A stretch of 64,000 bases of DNA from Gnetum montanum (GCA_015680685.1 MNCI01004755.1:344828-408827); one strand, 5' to 3'; shown: positions 11,941-24,254, counted from the first letter of the stretch. The notes: generated from the sequence alone by a model not told the origin. Translations and numbers: made by a program.

Positions 11941-13615
11941 CATTATCTGATTGTTAACAGGTGATGCTACAAGTTGGTTGGCTATTCCTTGGCCTTTCAT
12001 AGAAGATTGGCCCATGTAGTGTAAGTCAAATTCTACTGTGATGGCTTCCCACTGGGCTATCTTACTGCTCTCATATAAATTTTTTGTGATTGCGCATAGA
12101 ATGTTGTTCTTGAAAATTATGTTAACCTGGCTACGAAAAAGATAGTGTCTACATTTCTTGAGTGCGAAAACCAATGCCAAGCAGTTACACTCTACTTCAT
12201 TGTACCTCTCGTACGTAAATAAAGCTTGACTTAGATAATAGATGGGGATTTCCAACCCATCATCCCTCTTTTGACACAACAATGTAGCTATGGACATATT
12301 TGAACTTGCCAGGTAGATGCAGAAAGGATGATTCCTTTATGGTGGAAAAATCGTTGGTAGATGTAATAGCTCTTTCTTTAAGTCGTCAAAAGCACATTGA
12401 CAGCCCTAGGTCCATTCAAAGTTAACCCCCTTCTTGAGTAGATGTTGCATGGGGTGTAACTTGTCTATCAACTTTGAGATGAACCTTCTGATAAACTGTA
12501 ATCTACCTTGCAACCCACGTAGTTCTTTGAGGTTTGTAGGCAATGCCAAGTTAACGATAGCTCTAACCTTGTCAGGGTTGACTTGTATGCCAGCCTCCAA
12601 CACTACAAACCCCAACATGCATTCAATTTTGACTCTAAACACACATTTCCCTGGGTTGAGTCATAGGTCATGCCTGAGACATCATTTAAGGATTAACTCT
12701 AAATCCTCTAGGTGATCTACCGACTTCCTAAATTTAACAGCTATGTTTTCTACGTAGTCATTCAACCTCTCTAATAGATAATCGCTAAAGATATACGTTA
12801 TGGCACATTCATAAGTTGCTCCAGCATTTTTTAACCTAAAAGGCATCATGGTATAACAAAAAGTTCCCCATGGGGTCATAAAAGTTGTAGTCAGTTGATG
12901 TTCTAGGTTGATATGAATTTGATTGTATCCCGAAAACCCATCCATAAAGGATAGTAAAGCGTGTCCAGCTGTTGTATCGATAAGTTGGTCAATACTTTGA
13001 TAATGGAAAATTGTCTTTGACCATTGCCTTGTTCAGATTGCAAAAGTCTATATAGATGCATATTCCTCCTATTTTCTTAGAAACGACAATGATGTTTGAC
13101 ACCTAGTCTGAGTAATCAATTGCATGGATGAAACTTGCTTGATATAGCTTAGTGATTTCATCACGCACTACCAACGTGATTTCAGGCTTAATCTTCCCTA
13201 CTTTCTATTTAACTGTTTTGATACGTGGGTCTAACATGATGTTGTGCTGTATTATTCATGGGTCTAAACTTGCCATGTCTTCGTACGACCATGCAAACAC
13301 CGTAACGTTATCTTGGAGAACTTGAGATATGTCATCCTACGTTTGTTGGTCAAGGAGAGAACTAACCCTCAACATTTTACTTTTTCCTTTGTGTGTAACT
13401 ACAGAGATCTCAGTGAGGGGGTCCTCAATCACATCACCAGCCTCGAGGTCTAAGGTTTGGATCAGATGTTCTAGCTAGTCTGGGGATAATTCCAAGGCTG
13501 CTATGGTTATGTCATAGGAAGGGGAGTTGGTTCCTATCATTACAAGATTAGGTTGTCTAAAGATTTCCCCGTATGGGCCTGTTAGGGCTAGGGGTGAAAG
13601 CAAAGCTTCGTCCAT
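11941..13615 (-). pseudogene. Element C reverse transcriptase and first RNase H
   Basis: The frame starts at an ATG at 13613-13615, just left of a hairpin array. Linker blocks LTGPYGEIF and FAWSYEDM precede RT boxes YQASFIHAIDYSD, FSGYNQIHI (near 12910-12940), PWGTFCYTMMPF, and ELRGLQGRLQFIRRFI (near 12478-12525). The polymerase box reads YVEN at 12745-12756 instead of YMDD, so both catalytic aspartates are gone. RNase H boxes PIYYLSQAL, YNEVECNCLALVFALKK and HYLF lie at 12130-12260. Stops and frameshifts are frequent. LGFVVLEAGIQVNPDKV is a Tat-like signature. Confidence 0.86.
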
Positions 13616-13719
13616 TTACAAACTGACCTACAAAACCACCAAGAAAGGAAGTAGTTAAATTATTTTTGTCAACATGGTGAAATGATACAAGGTTTTAGAG
13701 GTACATGTTAAAAGGCTAC

Positions 13720-13950
13720 CATTTTAAGGTCTTAGCAGACCGTTACAATATAAAGGGCTTGTAAGAAAAGAGCAAGCAAGGTTTCCTAGGCACTAGCTTA
13801 AAGTTCTCACAAACTATGGCTAAAAGTGTAACGTGTGTGTCTAATATGGGAAAATAGCTAATTTAGGATCTTTGCAGACCATAGTTAATGTGATCGGATT
13901 ACAAGATGATAAGCTGTGTGTTAGTTTAGGGTCTTTTCGAACTGTAATTA
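13720..13950 (+). repeat. Hairpin repeat array between RT and antisense gene, C
   Basis: Four degenerate copies of the TTTAAGGTC-N6-GACC unit lie here; the best is GGTC-ttagca-GACC at 13728-13741. Others lie near 13790, 13860 and 13925. It occupies the same position as 27850-27971 in E. Confidence 0.7.
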
Positions 13951-14071
13951 ATGCAATATCTATGAGATCAATGGGACGATCTTTACGCTTCATGTCAAAC
14001 TGACATTACTGCGCTTCGAGAAGGTTCCGCGCTAATCAGGCATGAAAATAGCAAGTTTACACCATCACACT

Positions 14072-14079
14072 TATAAGTA
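14072..14079 (+). promoter_or_regulatory. Possible TATA box of the C antisense gene
   Basis: TATAAGTA lies about 105 bp upstream of the candidate ATG at 14185. E has a canonical TATAAATA at the matching position. Decay from TATAAATA is an inference. Confidence 0.45.
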
Positions 14080-14184
14080 GATGGCTCATCCTCGAGGTAA
14101 ACTGATAGCGTAGTGAAGTTGAGTTAGGCTAAAGTAGAAGGAAAGCATAAGTTGCAAATTTTGTAAGGTTATTCAGGTGTAACA

Positions 14185-17100
14185 ATGACACCTAAGACTA
14201 AACACAAACACACCAAGTTGGCCAAGATCAATGAAGTACAGGAAAGTCTAGGGTGAATTTCGAAGGTGTGAGTCAAAACTCTGGAGGCTACTCCACTTAC
14301 CTAGTAAGTCGTTCTTCATCTTTCTTGTATGATATATGCATTAGGTAGTTTTCACTGTCATTTCTGTAATTTGTATTTGTTTTCACAATGTACACTACGC
14401 TGGATATCGATACCCGCTTGTGCTGGTTATGCTATGGGAGTTTGTAATATTACCCCTATCACCATTGTCAGAGACAGACCTTACACCATTGTAAGGGTTT
14501 AGGTGATCATGGGTGATGTTGTACAAACACAACATGTAATTGGTCAAGAGTCTAGGTGTTGTACCCTTGCATAGCGCAAGCGGGGTTCTGTTCTCTTGCC
14601 CGTAATGGTCGCATGTTACACTAGGGAAATATGCAATATTACCTTTATCTTCATTGTCATAGACAGACCTTGCACCTTCATGAGGGTTTCGGTGGTTTTG
14701 GGTAATGCATCTCTAGTGTAACATGCAATTTTCTGGGAGTCAAAGTAGCGAGAACCTCAATGTTGCGTATTGGATCCTTGTGAGCTTTTTCGATTTATTT
14801 TGGAATTGTTAGCATGTCTAAACTATTTTCTAATGGTAATGTGTTTTATTGTAAAGGTTCATGCTGAAGCCCGTCCTGATCATTCTGGACATTGTGGACA
14901 TTCTATGCTATCTAAATGTCCCCATGGCCAACGTTCCTCCTCCCCATGCTTGTGTAGGGGGAGAGGTGGTTTGGTTCTGAACGGGCGCACAGGAGTTCCT
15001 GTAATTTTTTGGTCACATCTGTCGACCGAGACGGCTAACGCCATTCTAGAAACGCTACTGGTTGGGTCGACACAGAGCATTTTAATATTTCTGGTGGACA
15101 AATCAATAGAGGCTGTAGGTGGGAGGGATCATGAAAGGCGTGTCCAAGGCTTGAGGTGCTTATCCTGGATCTAGGAGATACCCAAGTTTAATTGTTATGA
15201 CACCTACAACTCACTGTTCGTAGCTCATCATCTCATCACCTATTTTCAGAACCAACCTGGCACCGTGTATAATGCAAGCGAGTAAGTGTTGTCAAGGTGG
15301 TATGATTTGTTAACTGCTATCTGATTTTGTGTTAGATGTAAACAATTTTCTGTATTCTATGGCATAGGTTCTTTATCGATGTAGATGGTCTCTAGGGTGA
15401 TACGGACATGTTATCTATGGCCCAAACAACCATAAAGGAGTTCACTTCCATCAGCAATGTACTTGCTAGTGTCCTGGGACAACTAGGATTTGAAATCCAA
15501 CACTATCCTATCTGGTATGCTAAATTCTTTATCAAGTGTAGAGACTCTAGATGGATAGATAAGGAGTGGACTTTAGACCATCCCATCACCATCGACAATG
15601 TGCAAGTGAAATTCCCACCATTTCCTTTGCCCTTTAGACCCGGAAAGTTACACTACGCTGATCAACTATGTGACCCTACAAGATGAAACAGTGTTTGTTT
15701 TGTTGTTTTGTCTAACCTTCTTTTTTTTGTCTTTTTTTGTGTTTATAGTTAAAGAGTCGTGGGAGGTCACGGTGATAGCCTCTGGGCATGACGCAGCCAC
15801 CATCTTCTTCCGCTATGGTGATATAAATGAGGCACAAAGTTGGCTTTGCCACGGGGTGGTCCCAGCTGCCATAACCAATAACCTTCAGGTAGCTAGACTG
15901 ATGGAGCTATTTCTAGCTATAACCCCCAATGTCCTAGTAGCCGAAATGTTGGTCCTAGTCGACTCCTTTAGTAAAAAGCTAAGAATTTTTACCCGCGTGT
16001 GCGTAACGTGAGCGTGAGTTTTGATATTAATGCTCAACTATTTGCTAACTTTTTTGGCATTCCTTTTGATGGCCTCCTAGTAGGAGAGAAAGCTAAAAAG
16101 AGTTCTAAAAATCAGTAGAACATAGAAGAGTGGCTAGGGACTAAAAAAGAGCCGAAATGCATCTACATTGAGAAGTTCTGGCTAGAGGTTGCTAGCACGA
16201 TTTACCCCCTCTTCCATGCTCGTGCCTTCCCCAAGCTACTCTCCCAAGGAAAAATCCTTGGAATAGAGTAGGCTTGGATCATGTGGGAGGTTATGGAAGA
16301 GGGAACATGATATAACTGGGCCAAGCACCTTGTTGAAGGCCTACAGGCTAAGATGGTCAAGCTTCACAAGAAGCTTAAGTCTCGTTGCAATGTGCATTTT
16401 ACCTTCTTCATAGCTTATTTGAGGCATTTTTTCGAATTCCTGGTGGTTCACAAGGATGGAGTTTGGGTGCAGTAGGATCGTAACCAGATCTCCAAGCTGT
16501 GGATTTGCTAGGTCTTTCGCAACGTCTGATCCCAAGATTCTCCTGAAGGTATCAGGGAGTTGTTTTTAATAACAACTAAGGATTGAGTGGTGCCTTCCCT
16601 TCGAGGCCAAGAAAATGTGGGTGGGGCACCCCCTTCTAACACTAGTAGTACGTCGAACGGGAAGCGCCTGGCAGTAGAAATAGTAGCCTCATCGATCCAG
16701 CAGAAAAAGTACCGTTCGGTCGTGGATTCTCCCAGCCCAACTGGTGAAGAAGGTAGGAAACTACGAATTAAGTTTCACAGGAGCCATCCCTCAGCTGGTA
16801 AGTAGAGTAATGTGTAATTAGTTTGTGTATATTATGCTACGTATATATGTCATTTCATCATGTAGCGCTCGTGGGAAGTGAGTAAAGTTCTACTAACTGT
16901 GATGCGTTCTACAAGAAAAGGAAAAGATGTGGAGGGAATGACCCCTGAAATAGGGGCCATAGTCTTGTAGCATGGGGAAGGGGCCCCAATTTTGGAAAAG
17001 GAGACCCCTGTTGACAACGTGGGCACCATGGAGGCTCCCATGCCTAAAGGGAAGGTGAGCGTAGAGGATGTTGCGGCCTTTTTGGATGGGCTAGAAAGGG

Positions 17101-18544
17101 AAGAGTGGTTCGTCGCTGGTGAGTTTGACCACTTGCTTAACCTTTCTTCAATGAGAAATCCTCCCACTATTATCCCTGAGGGTTTGTTGCATAGGAGCTT
17201 TTCATCTCAAATTTTTCTTTTGTCTACTATGTTATGTTTAACTTGTTTTGTTTGCGTAGTAGGCACCTCTGATAATAGTGGCGCACCTTCATCAGCAACC
17301 CCTACACCAAGTTGGGCTAAGGCCCCTAACAAATTTATGTTCATGGAGGGAATTGTTAATGACATGATCGATCGCTTAGAGTGAATTGATCCTGAGATTG
17401 GTACATTACTATTATTATGCAGGAATTGTTGAAATTGCCACATTATGCCATCCTATCGCATCTAAGTATCATTTTCGTGTTACAGCATCTCACCTCAAAT
17501 GGGATCCCAAAGAGCCTGTCGACGTAGATGCTACCCCTGAACCCTCACCAGAGGTGACCGAAGTGTCGCACCACATTTATGATGAAATGCGTAAATGTGC
17601 GTTGCGGTCAGCCCGTTCTCTATGGGAGAGTCAGAACATCAATGAAGATCTCTGGAAGAGGTTGCAGAAAGCAGAAAAAGAGAAAACCATCCTAGCTACC
17701 AGGGTGGAGGACCTTGAGTCCAGGAATGAATTTTTGCAAGCTCAGGATACCAACGACAAGAATTCGTAGACTGCTGTGATTAACTACACCCACTATTGGA
17801 TGGTCATTAGGAACAACATCCAAGCTAGCTGTGAGCTCATCAAGCAACGAATGCAAATGGATGTCGTATCCCAAAAGAACCAAGACTGGAAGGATTACGG
17901 TGTGAGGGTTCAAGAATGGGGGCAGACACAGAAGAATCATAAACACATGTATAAGTAGGAATGTGCTACCTACCATCAACATTACAGAGATTCCGCAGTT
18001 GAAGCGCAGTCCCTTCAGTTGTTCCTCGATGTCATCGGTGCTTCTCGAGCGTATGAAAAGTTCCAGGAACAAGTGACAGTGAGTGTCTCCCCTAAAAGAG
18101 AGATGACCCTCCCTGCTGGGGAGACCACTATCCCTTCCTTTATCCCTGAGCCACCTCGATGGACTCCTATGGAAAAGGGAAAGGTCAAGGCTGTAACTGA
18201 TCTAGGAGATGGCATTTGGGTAGAGCTCACTGAGGACGAGATTATGCAACGCTTGTCGATCGGCTTGGAACAAATTCCTTTTGCGGCTGACGTAGGACCG
18301 TCACAGGTAAGCTATGTGACTATTGAATTTTTCTTGTGTGTGATTTTTATTGTGACGCTAACGTCTTCCTCATGTCAAATTGTAGGATCGGCATGAAGAG
18401 GATCCTCGTGAGGAGGAGCCTCATAGGGAGGATAACCCCCATGAAGAGGATCAGCCTGCAGAAGATCTTCATGAGGATGATCCTCATAAGGTGGATGTGG
18501 AGTTGGGTGAAGAAGATGGAGGTGGTAACAAGGGGGATGTGTAG
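14185..18544 (+). pseudogene. Antisense multi-exon gene inside element C (decayed)
   Basis: The gene lies on the strand opposite to gag-pol, between protease and RT. Exons that can be supported: 1 (14185-14303, donor GTAAGT), 2 (14857-15281, donor GTAAGT), 3 (15368 to about 15698), 4 (15749-16797, donor GTAAGT), 5 (16866-17118, donor GTGAGT), 6 (17260-17400), 7 (17486-18306, donor GTAAGC), 8 (18386-18544, ending GDV-stop). Exon 2-3 phase joins cleanly. The protein aligns with the E copy through blocks such as WSHLS, ARLMELFLAITPNV, LFANFFGIPFDG, LKWDPKEPVD and QKNHKHMYK. Exon 8 encodes an acidic tail with repeated EEDPHEED-like units. In-frame stops lie at 15172, 15393, 17382 and elsewhere, and exon 3 has a frame change. 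Exon 1 is weak. Function is unknown. Confidence 0.75.
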
Positions 18545-18614
18545 CGTAGCAACACTAGTCAAAGATTCTGTGTAGCGTAGCAATACAGAACTAATTGTTG
18601 TTGTAATGAAAGGA

Positions 18615-18620
18615 AATAAA
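18615..18620 (+). terminator. Poly(A) signal of the C antisense gene
   Basis: AATAAA lies about 70 bp after the exon 8 stop codon. The E copy has AATAAA at a similar distance. Confidence 0.55.
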
Positions 18621-18713
18621 GAATAATGTTTTTTTAAACCAGTTAATGATGTTTGTAAAGAAAGGTTTCAATTTTTTTTTATGAAGAGAGATGTTTTATC
18701 AGATAGGTTACAT

Positions 18714-18876
18714 GTTTTAGGCCACTGCAGGCCGATGATAGTTTAAGGTGATTTCGGGCCGACCATCATACCTGAAAAAGAGTAAACGGTATTACCAGTT
18801 TTAGGTCATAGTGGGCTGTAACTAGTTTAAGGCCATTTCGGGCTAGGCGATAGTTTAAGGCCATTTCGGGTCAAGC
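18714..18876 (+). repeat. Hairpin repeat array between antisense gene and protease, C
   Basis: Five copies of TTTAAGGCC-N6-GGCC type, for example GGCC-actgca-GGCC at 18720-18733. One GGTC-atagtg-GGCT version pairs with wobble. It lies where 33292-33578 lies in E. Confidence 0.75.
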
Positions 18877-19002
18877 GATAATGAAGAAGCGTAACGATAG
18901 AAGATGTAAAATGAAACAGTAAAAAATGTAAATAGTGTAACAGTAAGCAATGTGGACCGATGTAACATGCTACGTTAAAGTGTTTGTTTGTTAGTTCCGC
19001 AA

Positions 19003-19560
19003 CTACTTCTTGATCACTCTTAGATTTGGCGACGCGTATGGATAAGGGGGTTTGTTACACCACCCCTCTACCTCTACGCTATCATCCCCTCCCTCGAAGG
19101 GTAATTCAGCCCAAGTTAAGCTCTCATTGGCCATTGTGTTGGTCTATTTGACTATTGGGATAGCGGTTTGATCTTCGGGGATTTCAATCTCTGAACCCTA
19201 TTCCATTTCTGCATTGTTGACAACTTGAGGAGTCATCTTATCATCGTGGATGATCACTTCCCTTCCCGCATAGGGCAAGTGGATCTCTTGGTGAATGAGT
19301 GATGAGACGACCCTTAGCTGAGCCAACCAGGACCTCCCTAAGATTAGGTTGAAGCCAGGAATCTCCTCAACAGCGATGAACATTTCATTTGTGGGGAATT
19401 GATCCTCTGCTACAAAATTGATCTGTGCAGTTCCCTTAACTTGCACCCATGCCCCGTTAAATGACTTCACGCATGACATTGTCATGGGATTGATCTGGTC
19501 GATTAAACCCAATTTGTCCACTATGGGAAATAGAATGACATTGGCAGCGGCCCCATCATC
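19003..19560 (-). pseudogene. Element C aspartic protease
   Basis: On the minus strand the active-site box reads VHVDDGAAANVI (near 19525-19560), then LGLIDQI and VKGTAQINF. The hydrophobic box FNLILGRSWLAQL, ending near 19318, is followed by SLIHQEIHLPYAG. This is the Tat-type retropepsin with DDGA in place of DSGA. The C-terminal tail contains WAELPF and ASPNLRVIKK-stop at 19003, closely matching E. It would cleave the Gag polyprotein. One stop lies at 19198. Confidence 0.82.
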
Positions 19561-21418
19561 TACGTGTACTCTCCAGATCCTGTACTAGCCGACCCGAATA
19601 GTGATGAACATGGGCACCATTGTCACCTAACCCTTTTCTAGGTCATACTTGATGGACTCTTCATGGAATGTCAGTTGGGAAGGTAGTGGTTGTTTAGCAG
19701 TGGAGGGAAGCATGATCTAATGGATTGCTTCTTCATCCGCTAGCAAGCTTTCATATACCAGTATGGACGCTAGCATGCGAACCATGGATTCACGATGCAG
19801 TTGGGATGTCATCAGCAAGTCATACAGGCTCAATGTTGTATTCTTCTATTTGAGAGCCTATTTAACTTGCATAAAAGCATCAAGGAGCTGATGCCCATGG
19901 TCTAGTTTTTTGTTTCCCTTCTCTTCTTCCATTCATCCCAAGAGACGGATCTCTCGGGGAGGAATGGTTTTTGGTTGACGGTTGTATTTTCTTGGGCAGG
20001 GAGAAGATGGCTTCTTCTACGTAACATCGTCTTTTTCTAAAGGAAAAAGGAAATAAGGGTGCTGAGGCCAGAGGGGTAGGCTTAGGAATCCCCAGTGTAA
20101 CGTGGTCCTTCTCCTTTCCTTGTGGGTTGAGGTTGAGACGGTGACTTAGACGTGTGCCCCTATGTAGTAGGAGCAACTAATGGCTTTGGCATCATGATGA
20201 AAAAGGGTGCCTTAGGTGTGGACGTGGGTTGGGCCATGGCTTTAATGATAATCAGCTACGGAACAGACATCCGAGGTGGAACCTGGAGGACAAAGGATTT
20301 TTGTTGCGGCGTGCTCGTCGATGTCGATGGGTTTGTCGCGTGAGGCAGGCGAGTAGGAATGCGCAGCACCAAGGGTTGCTGCGACAGTGCTAGGCCATCA
20401 CCATCCATACCCACCACGTTGATAATGTACCCTGCATTATTTGCATTCAACATGTCTTGGTACATGTGCATGGACTGGTTTTCTGGATAAACCAGACTAC
20501 CGCTATCAAGGATCAGCTTACCTTGGTTGATCATGCATTGAATGTCATCTTTCAACATCCAATAGTAGTCCGTGTCATGACCACATAGTTGGTGGTAGTC
20601 ACAGAAATGGTCTAGCTTGAAGTTCTTGGAAACTAGTGGTTCGTTTGGCAGGGCCAAGGAGGGATTCTTGAGCAACTCACAATGCTGTCTGTGGCATTTT
20701 AGAGCCTCCTCAGACACCTTCTTGTATTGAATGTGACCAGTTCCCAGCAATTTATTTAGAAGTTCTGAAGGCTTGATAGGTAGAGCTGTATATTTTGAGC
20801 AGTCTTTATGCTCGAAGTTAGGCTTCGACTAAGGTAATGTCTTAGGAGCTGACACCGTTTGCTTGTCAATGTTGTTTGAGCTGGTTGTGGCCTCAGCAGG
20901 CACCGTAGCTACCTTTTTGTTGTTATTTTTCTTTCTGGCCTCTTCGGCCACAGTTGCTACCGTTGTTGCTACGACCTTGCCCTTGTCTTTGCTTTTTTTG
21001 TGAGCATTTTTATAGGCCACATACGTTGGAGCTTTGCTAGCCTCTGCCATGTATTGGATGCTCTTAATCTGAGCAAAGGCTTGGCTAAGGGAGCAGGGAG
21101 CGAGATAATACAGTTTAGACTTAATAAAGTCATTGACTACCCCCTTGAAAATTGCCAACAAATGGGCCTCCAAGATGGGCTTAAGGATTTCAATTTAAGG
21201 TGGTGCTCCACTGCTGTATAAACCTTTGGACTAGTTCAAGCGGATCCTGCTTAACTCCCATTAACTGGTCTAGCATGACTTCTCGCCTCAGGTTGTATTT
21301 GAAACGGGTCACAAATTGAGTCAGCAGCTCTTCCAAGGTCAAAATGGAAGAGTGAGGAAGTGCACGATACCAATTCAAAGCTTTACCCATTAGGGACATA
21401 GCAAAAACACGGATAATG
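19561..21418 (-). pseudogene. Element C gag, 3' part
   Basis: It continues gag from 39508 in register once E (21424-39502) is removed: WPHT joins IIRVFAMSLMGKALNWY. The capsid-like core includes SILTLEELLTQFVTRFKYNLRRE (near 21290-21360) and QDPLELVQRFIQQW. A knuckle-like region FCDYHQLCGHDTDYY near 20560-20620 has the last cysteine replaced by tyrosine. A proline-rich repeat region with PxVLRIPxR units follows. Frameshifts occur near 21180 and 20800. Confidence 0.82.
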
Positions 21419-21423
21419 GTATG

Positions 21424-22744
21424 TGTACCGTCTAAAATCGTTGATCTCCGATTGGAAGGAAATAGAAACCAGGAGATCTTCGGACATGCACAGAAGACCC
21501 TACCTTCACTTGAGGGCAAGCTGGAATTAACGAAGGTAGAGTACCTTGAGTGGTCCACACATGGATCAGGCAAGGATTTCCCCAAACGTACACCAAGGTG
21601 CTATACGCCGGGTTATATGTAAACAGCGTAACTGATGTAAAACGAGGCGTAAATGGCGTAACTGATGTAAACGGAGCATAAACGTACCAGAGCATAAATA
21701 GCAAACATGAAACAATAAATGGAAAACTATAACATATTTTAGGAAGAAAATGCAGCAATATTATTGCAAAGTGAGAGTTACAATGCACCGGTTTAACACA
21801 GTTGTGGCTTTCACACAAAGCGGATGAATAACCCCAGTGGATGCTAGGATGACTATGTGCTGGTTCAAGCTGCAGGCACAGCGTAGAGGCTATATGCTCA
21901 ACGTACAGGGTTGAGGTCCAGTGTACAAGATTCTCTGCTCTGGTTCTTAGCGTCTCTATTTTCTCTCTAGATTGCTCAAAATTACCAACCCTAATCTAAT
22001 GAAACATTGGGATTTTTATACAGGTTTAGACGTTCGACTCGAGTTGGACGACACGTGGCGCGTTGACCGGGTGCGAAAGAATAAAATTTTACAAGTATAC
22101 AACATGCTGCATCTACTGAGCATATACGTTGGGCATATACGCTGTATCTAGTGGGCGTAGACTCTGGGGGTATACGCTGGACATGCAGGACGTATACGCT
22201 GAGCATATACGCTGGGATGTGCTGGGCGTATACGCTGGATGTGCATGCTCAGCGTATAGACTCCAGGACGCATGATGTCGACATCTAATGATTGCTCTGC
22301 CCGTGTGAGTTGATGCTCTGTGCCAAGTCTTGCTCTGTAGTGCTATTTTCATGCTATCTTCGGGGATGCATGCCAGACGTATACATCAGTCATACAGGAT
22401 GAGCGTACTTGTGAGGCGTGTACGTTGGACGTATACACTGTGGATGTGTACGTTGGGTGTATACGCTTAGCGTATACGCTGAGAATGTCGGGCGTATACG
22501 TTTGGCGTATACACTAAGAATGCATACTTAGTGTAAACTAAGTACTTTGAGCTCCGAAGTTGCCATGTTTGATAGCAGATGTTGTCGTGGTCATCAGTGG
22601 ATCCTAGGGAACTATTCCTTGTTGAGTTCAACTCCACTTGAAATTGTCTGTCGGGCCCTCAAGCTTCAACCATGCTAGAAAACATCATGACTTAGCTCGA
22701 TTCTTATTGGAGAAGTACTAAGCTCGAAATTTTATGGTGTTTCA
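21424..22744 (-). repeat. 3' LTR of element E (left copy)
   Basis: It matches 38308-39502 end to end but is longer because of about 130 extra bases of GCGTATACGC-type repeats around 22420-22540. TTTTTATA at 22013-22020 is the minus-strand TATA element. TATACGCCGGGTTA occurs at 21602-21615. Confidence 0.93.
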
Positions 22745-23804
22745 TTGGCTCCTCTTTATTGACGCTTGGAGGAATCAACCCGAGAAGTGTCGACAAAGAA
22801 GTGCAAAACACCACAAGCAACTTGGTAGGAACGTTGTCTGTTGGCACCTTGGCTAGACATCATTGTGCCATGTTCAGCGGTACCTAGGATTGGGGAAGTA
22901 AAATTTGTAGCTAGATAGGGACATGAGGATTGTGGGGATTGAGAACTAACCAAGGGATTATGCATGGTAAAGGAGATGCTCTGGTGTGTATCATGTTGAT
23001 CTTTGTCAACAGCCATTGTTTAGCAGACTTGGAATCAAAACATTAGATGTGCGTCCTTTGGCAGAACAAGACTCTTGGTCAATGTCCAAGAGAACTTGTC
23101 GGCAAAACCAAAGCCATGTAGTGATGCATTGCATTCTTTGGAGGAACAAGGCCCTTGTTTAGTGTTCTAGGAGGAGCCTGTTGGCAGAGAGCCAAAGCCA
23201 TGCAATGGGATGTTTCTTGATTGTTTTAAACATGAGCGTTTACTTTTGAGGCAACTACCGTCCCATCTTGTGTTTTATGTGGGAAGGGACGACGTTTTTT
23301 TTTTTTTGTGAAGAGCTTTGTTTTGATCTTGTACTTAAGCTCAAGTGCCATGTTTTGGGTTGCAACCGCTTAGGAGTCGCGTGATATGCAACGGTATGTT
23401 CGATGTTTCGGGCTGTACTGGATGTGTTCGGGATGTAACCAAGTATAAGATGTTGAGGGATAGGTGGGATATGAAACGGGGGATGTACTAGTGAATGGTT
23501 TGATTTAGTCTTGTCACATGCGTTGTAAACAATGTCTCACCTTGCTTCTTATGATGAAGTGCATTCTTGTACAAACACCTCTGAGTGTCATCCTGGAAAC
23601 ACAACTCCAAGAAGACATGAAAACCATGAGTGAGTAAGCGAGCTTAGACTTAAATAGCTACTGATGGAACAAAGGCACTAGATGAGATTTTAGGCACTGT
23701 ATATGGCTAGCAGCAATGTGGTTAGGATCGGCCGATGGCGAGCAATGCAGCGATTCTGATGAAGTTTGAATGTAGCCATAGATTGAAGGATTAGAGATGA
23801 ACTT
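22745..23804 (-). other. 3' non-coding region of element E with internal duplication
   Basis: The purine tract AAAGAGGAGCCAA abuts the LTR on the minus strand (polypurine tract). A direct repeat of about 75 bp lies at about 23053-23127 and 23131-23203; both copies contain CTTTGG, GGAACAAG or AGAACAAG, and CCAAAGCCATG. No coding signal is recognised; the 86-codon minus frame at 22756-23016 matches nothing I know. Confidence 0.6.
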
Positions 23805-24246
23805 GCCAGTTTATAGTCTTAGCAAACTATCATGGGTTAGTTTTGTGTCATGACCCATTGGACATTGCCCGTTTAGCATCGTGGCGGATGGTACATTGCC
23901 AGTTTCTAGTCTTGGCGGACCGTGAAGAGGAAAACCAATTTATAGTCTTAGCGGACTCCGGCAAGTGGGACTATGACAGTTTACTATCATACCAGACGGG
24001 TGCTAGTTTATTTTCATTGTAAATGCTGTGTGGTATCAGTTTGTCATCATGATGCCAGGATGAGCTGTGGTATTAGTTTTAAGTCATGATTCCAGGACTA
24101 TTCTATGGTATCAGTTTACCGTCATGATTCTAGGACGATCTATGTATTAGTTTATAGTCATGATGCCAGGACTGTTCTATGGTATCAGTTTACCGTCATG
24201 ATTCTAGGACAAGCTGTGGTATCAGTTTATAGTCGTGATGCTAGGA
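23805..24246 (+). repeat. Hairpin repeat array, post-integrase copy in E
   Basis: About five GTC-N6-GAC units (for example AGTC-ttagcg-GACT near 23946) are followed by a longer-loop subtype, CAGTTTANNGTCATGATTCNAGGAC, repeated about six times with a period near 36-40 bp. It sits between integrase and the 3' LTR, like 9763-10120 in C. Confidence 0.78.
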
Positions 24247-24254
24247 CTCGCATG

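Noticed and set aside
22080-22540. Regularly spaced palindromes that look at first like a CRISPR-type array
   Set aside because: Spacing is uneven, the repeats are degenerate, they lie in a plant LTR, and the 'spacers' are themselves variants of the repeat.
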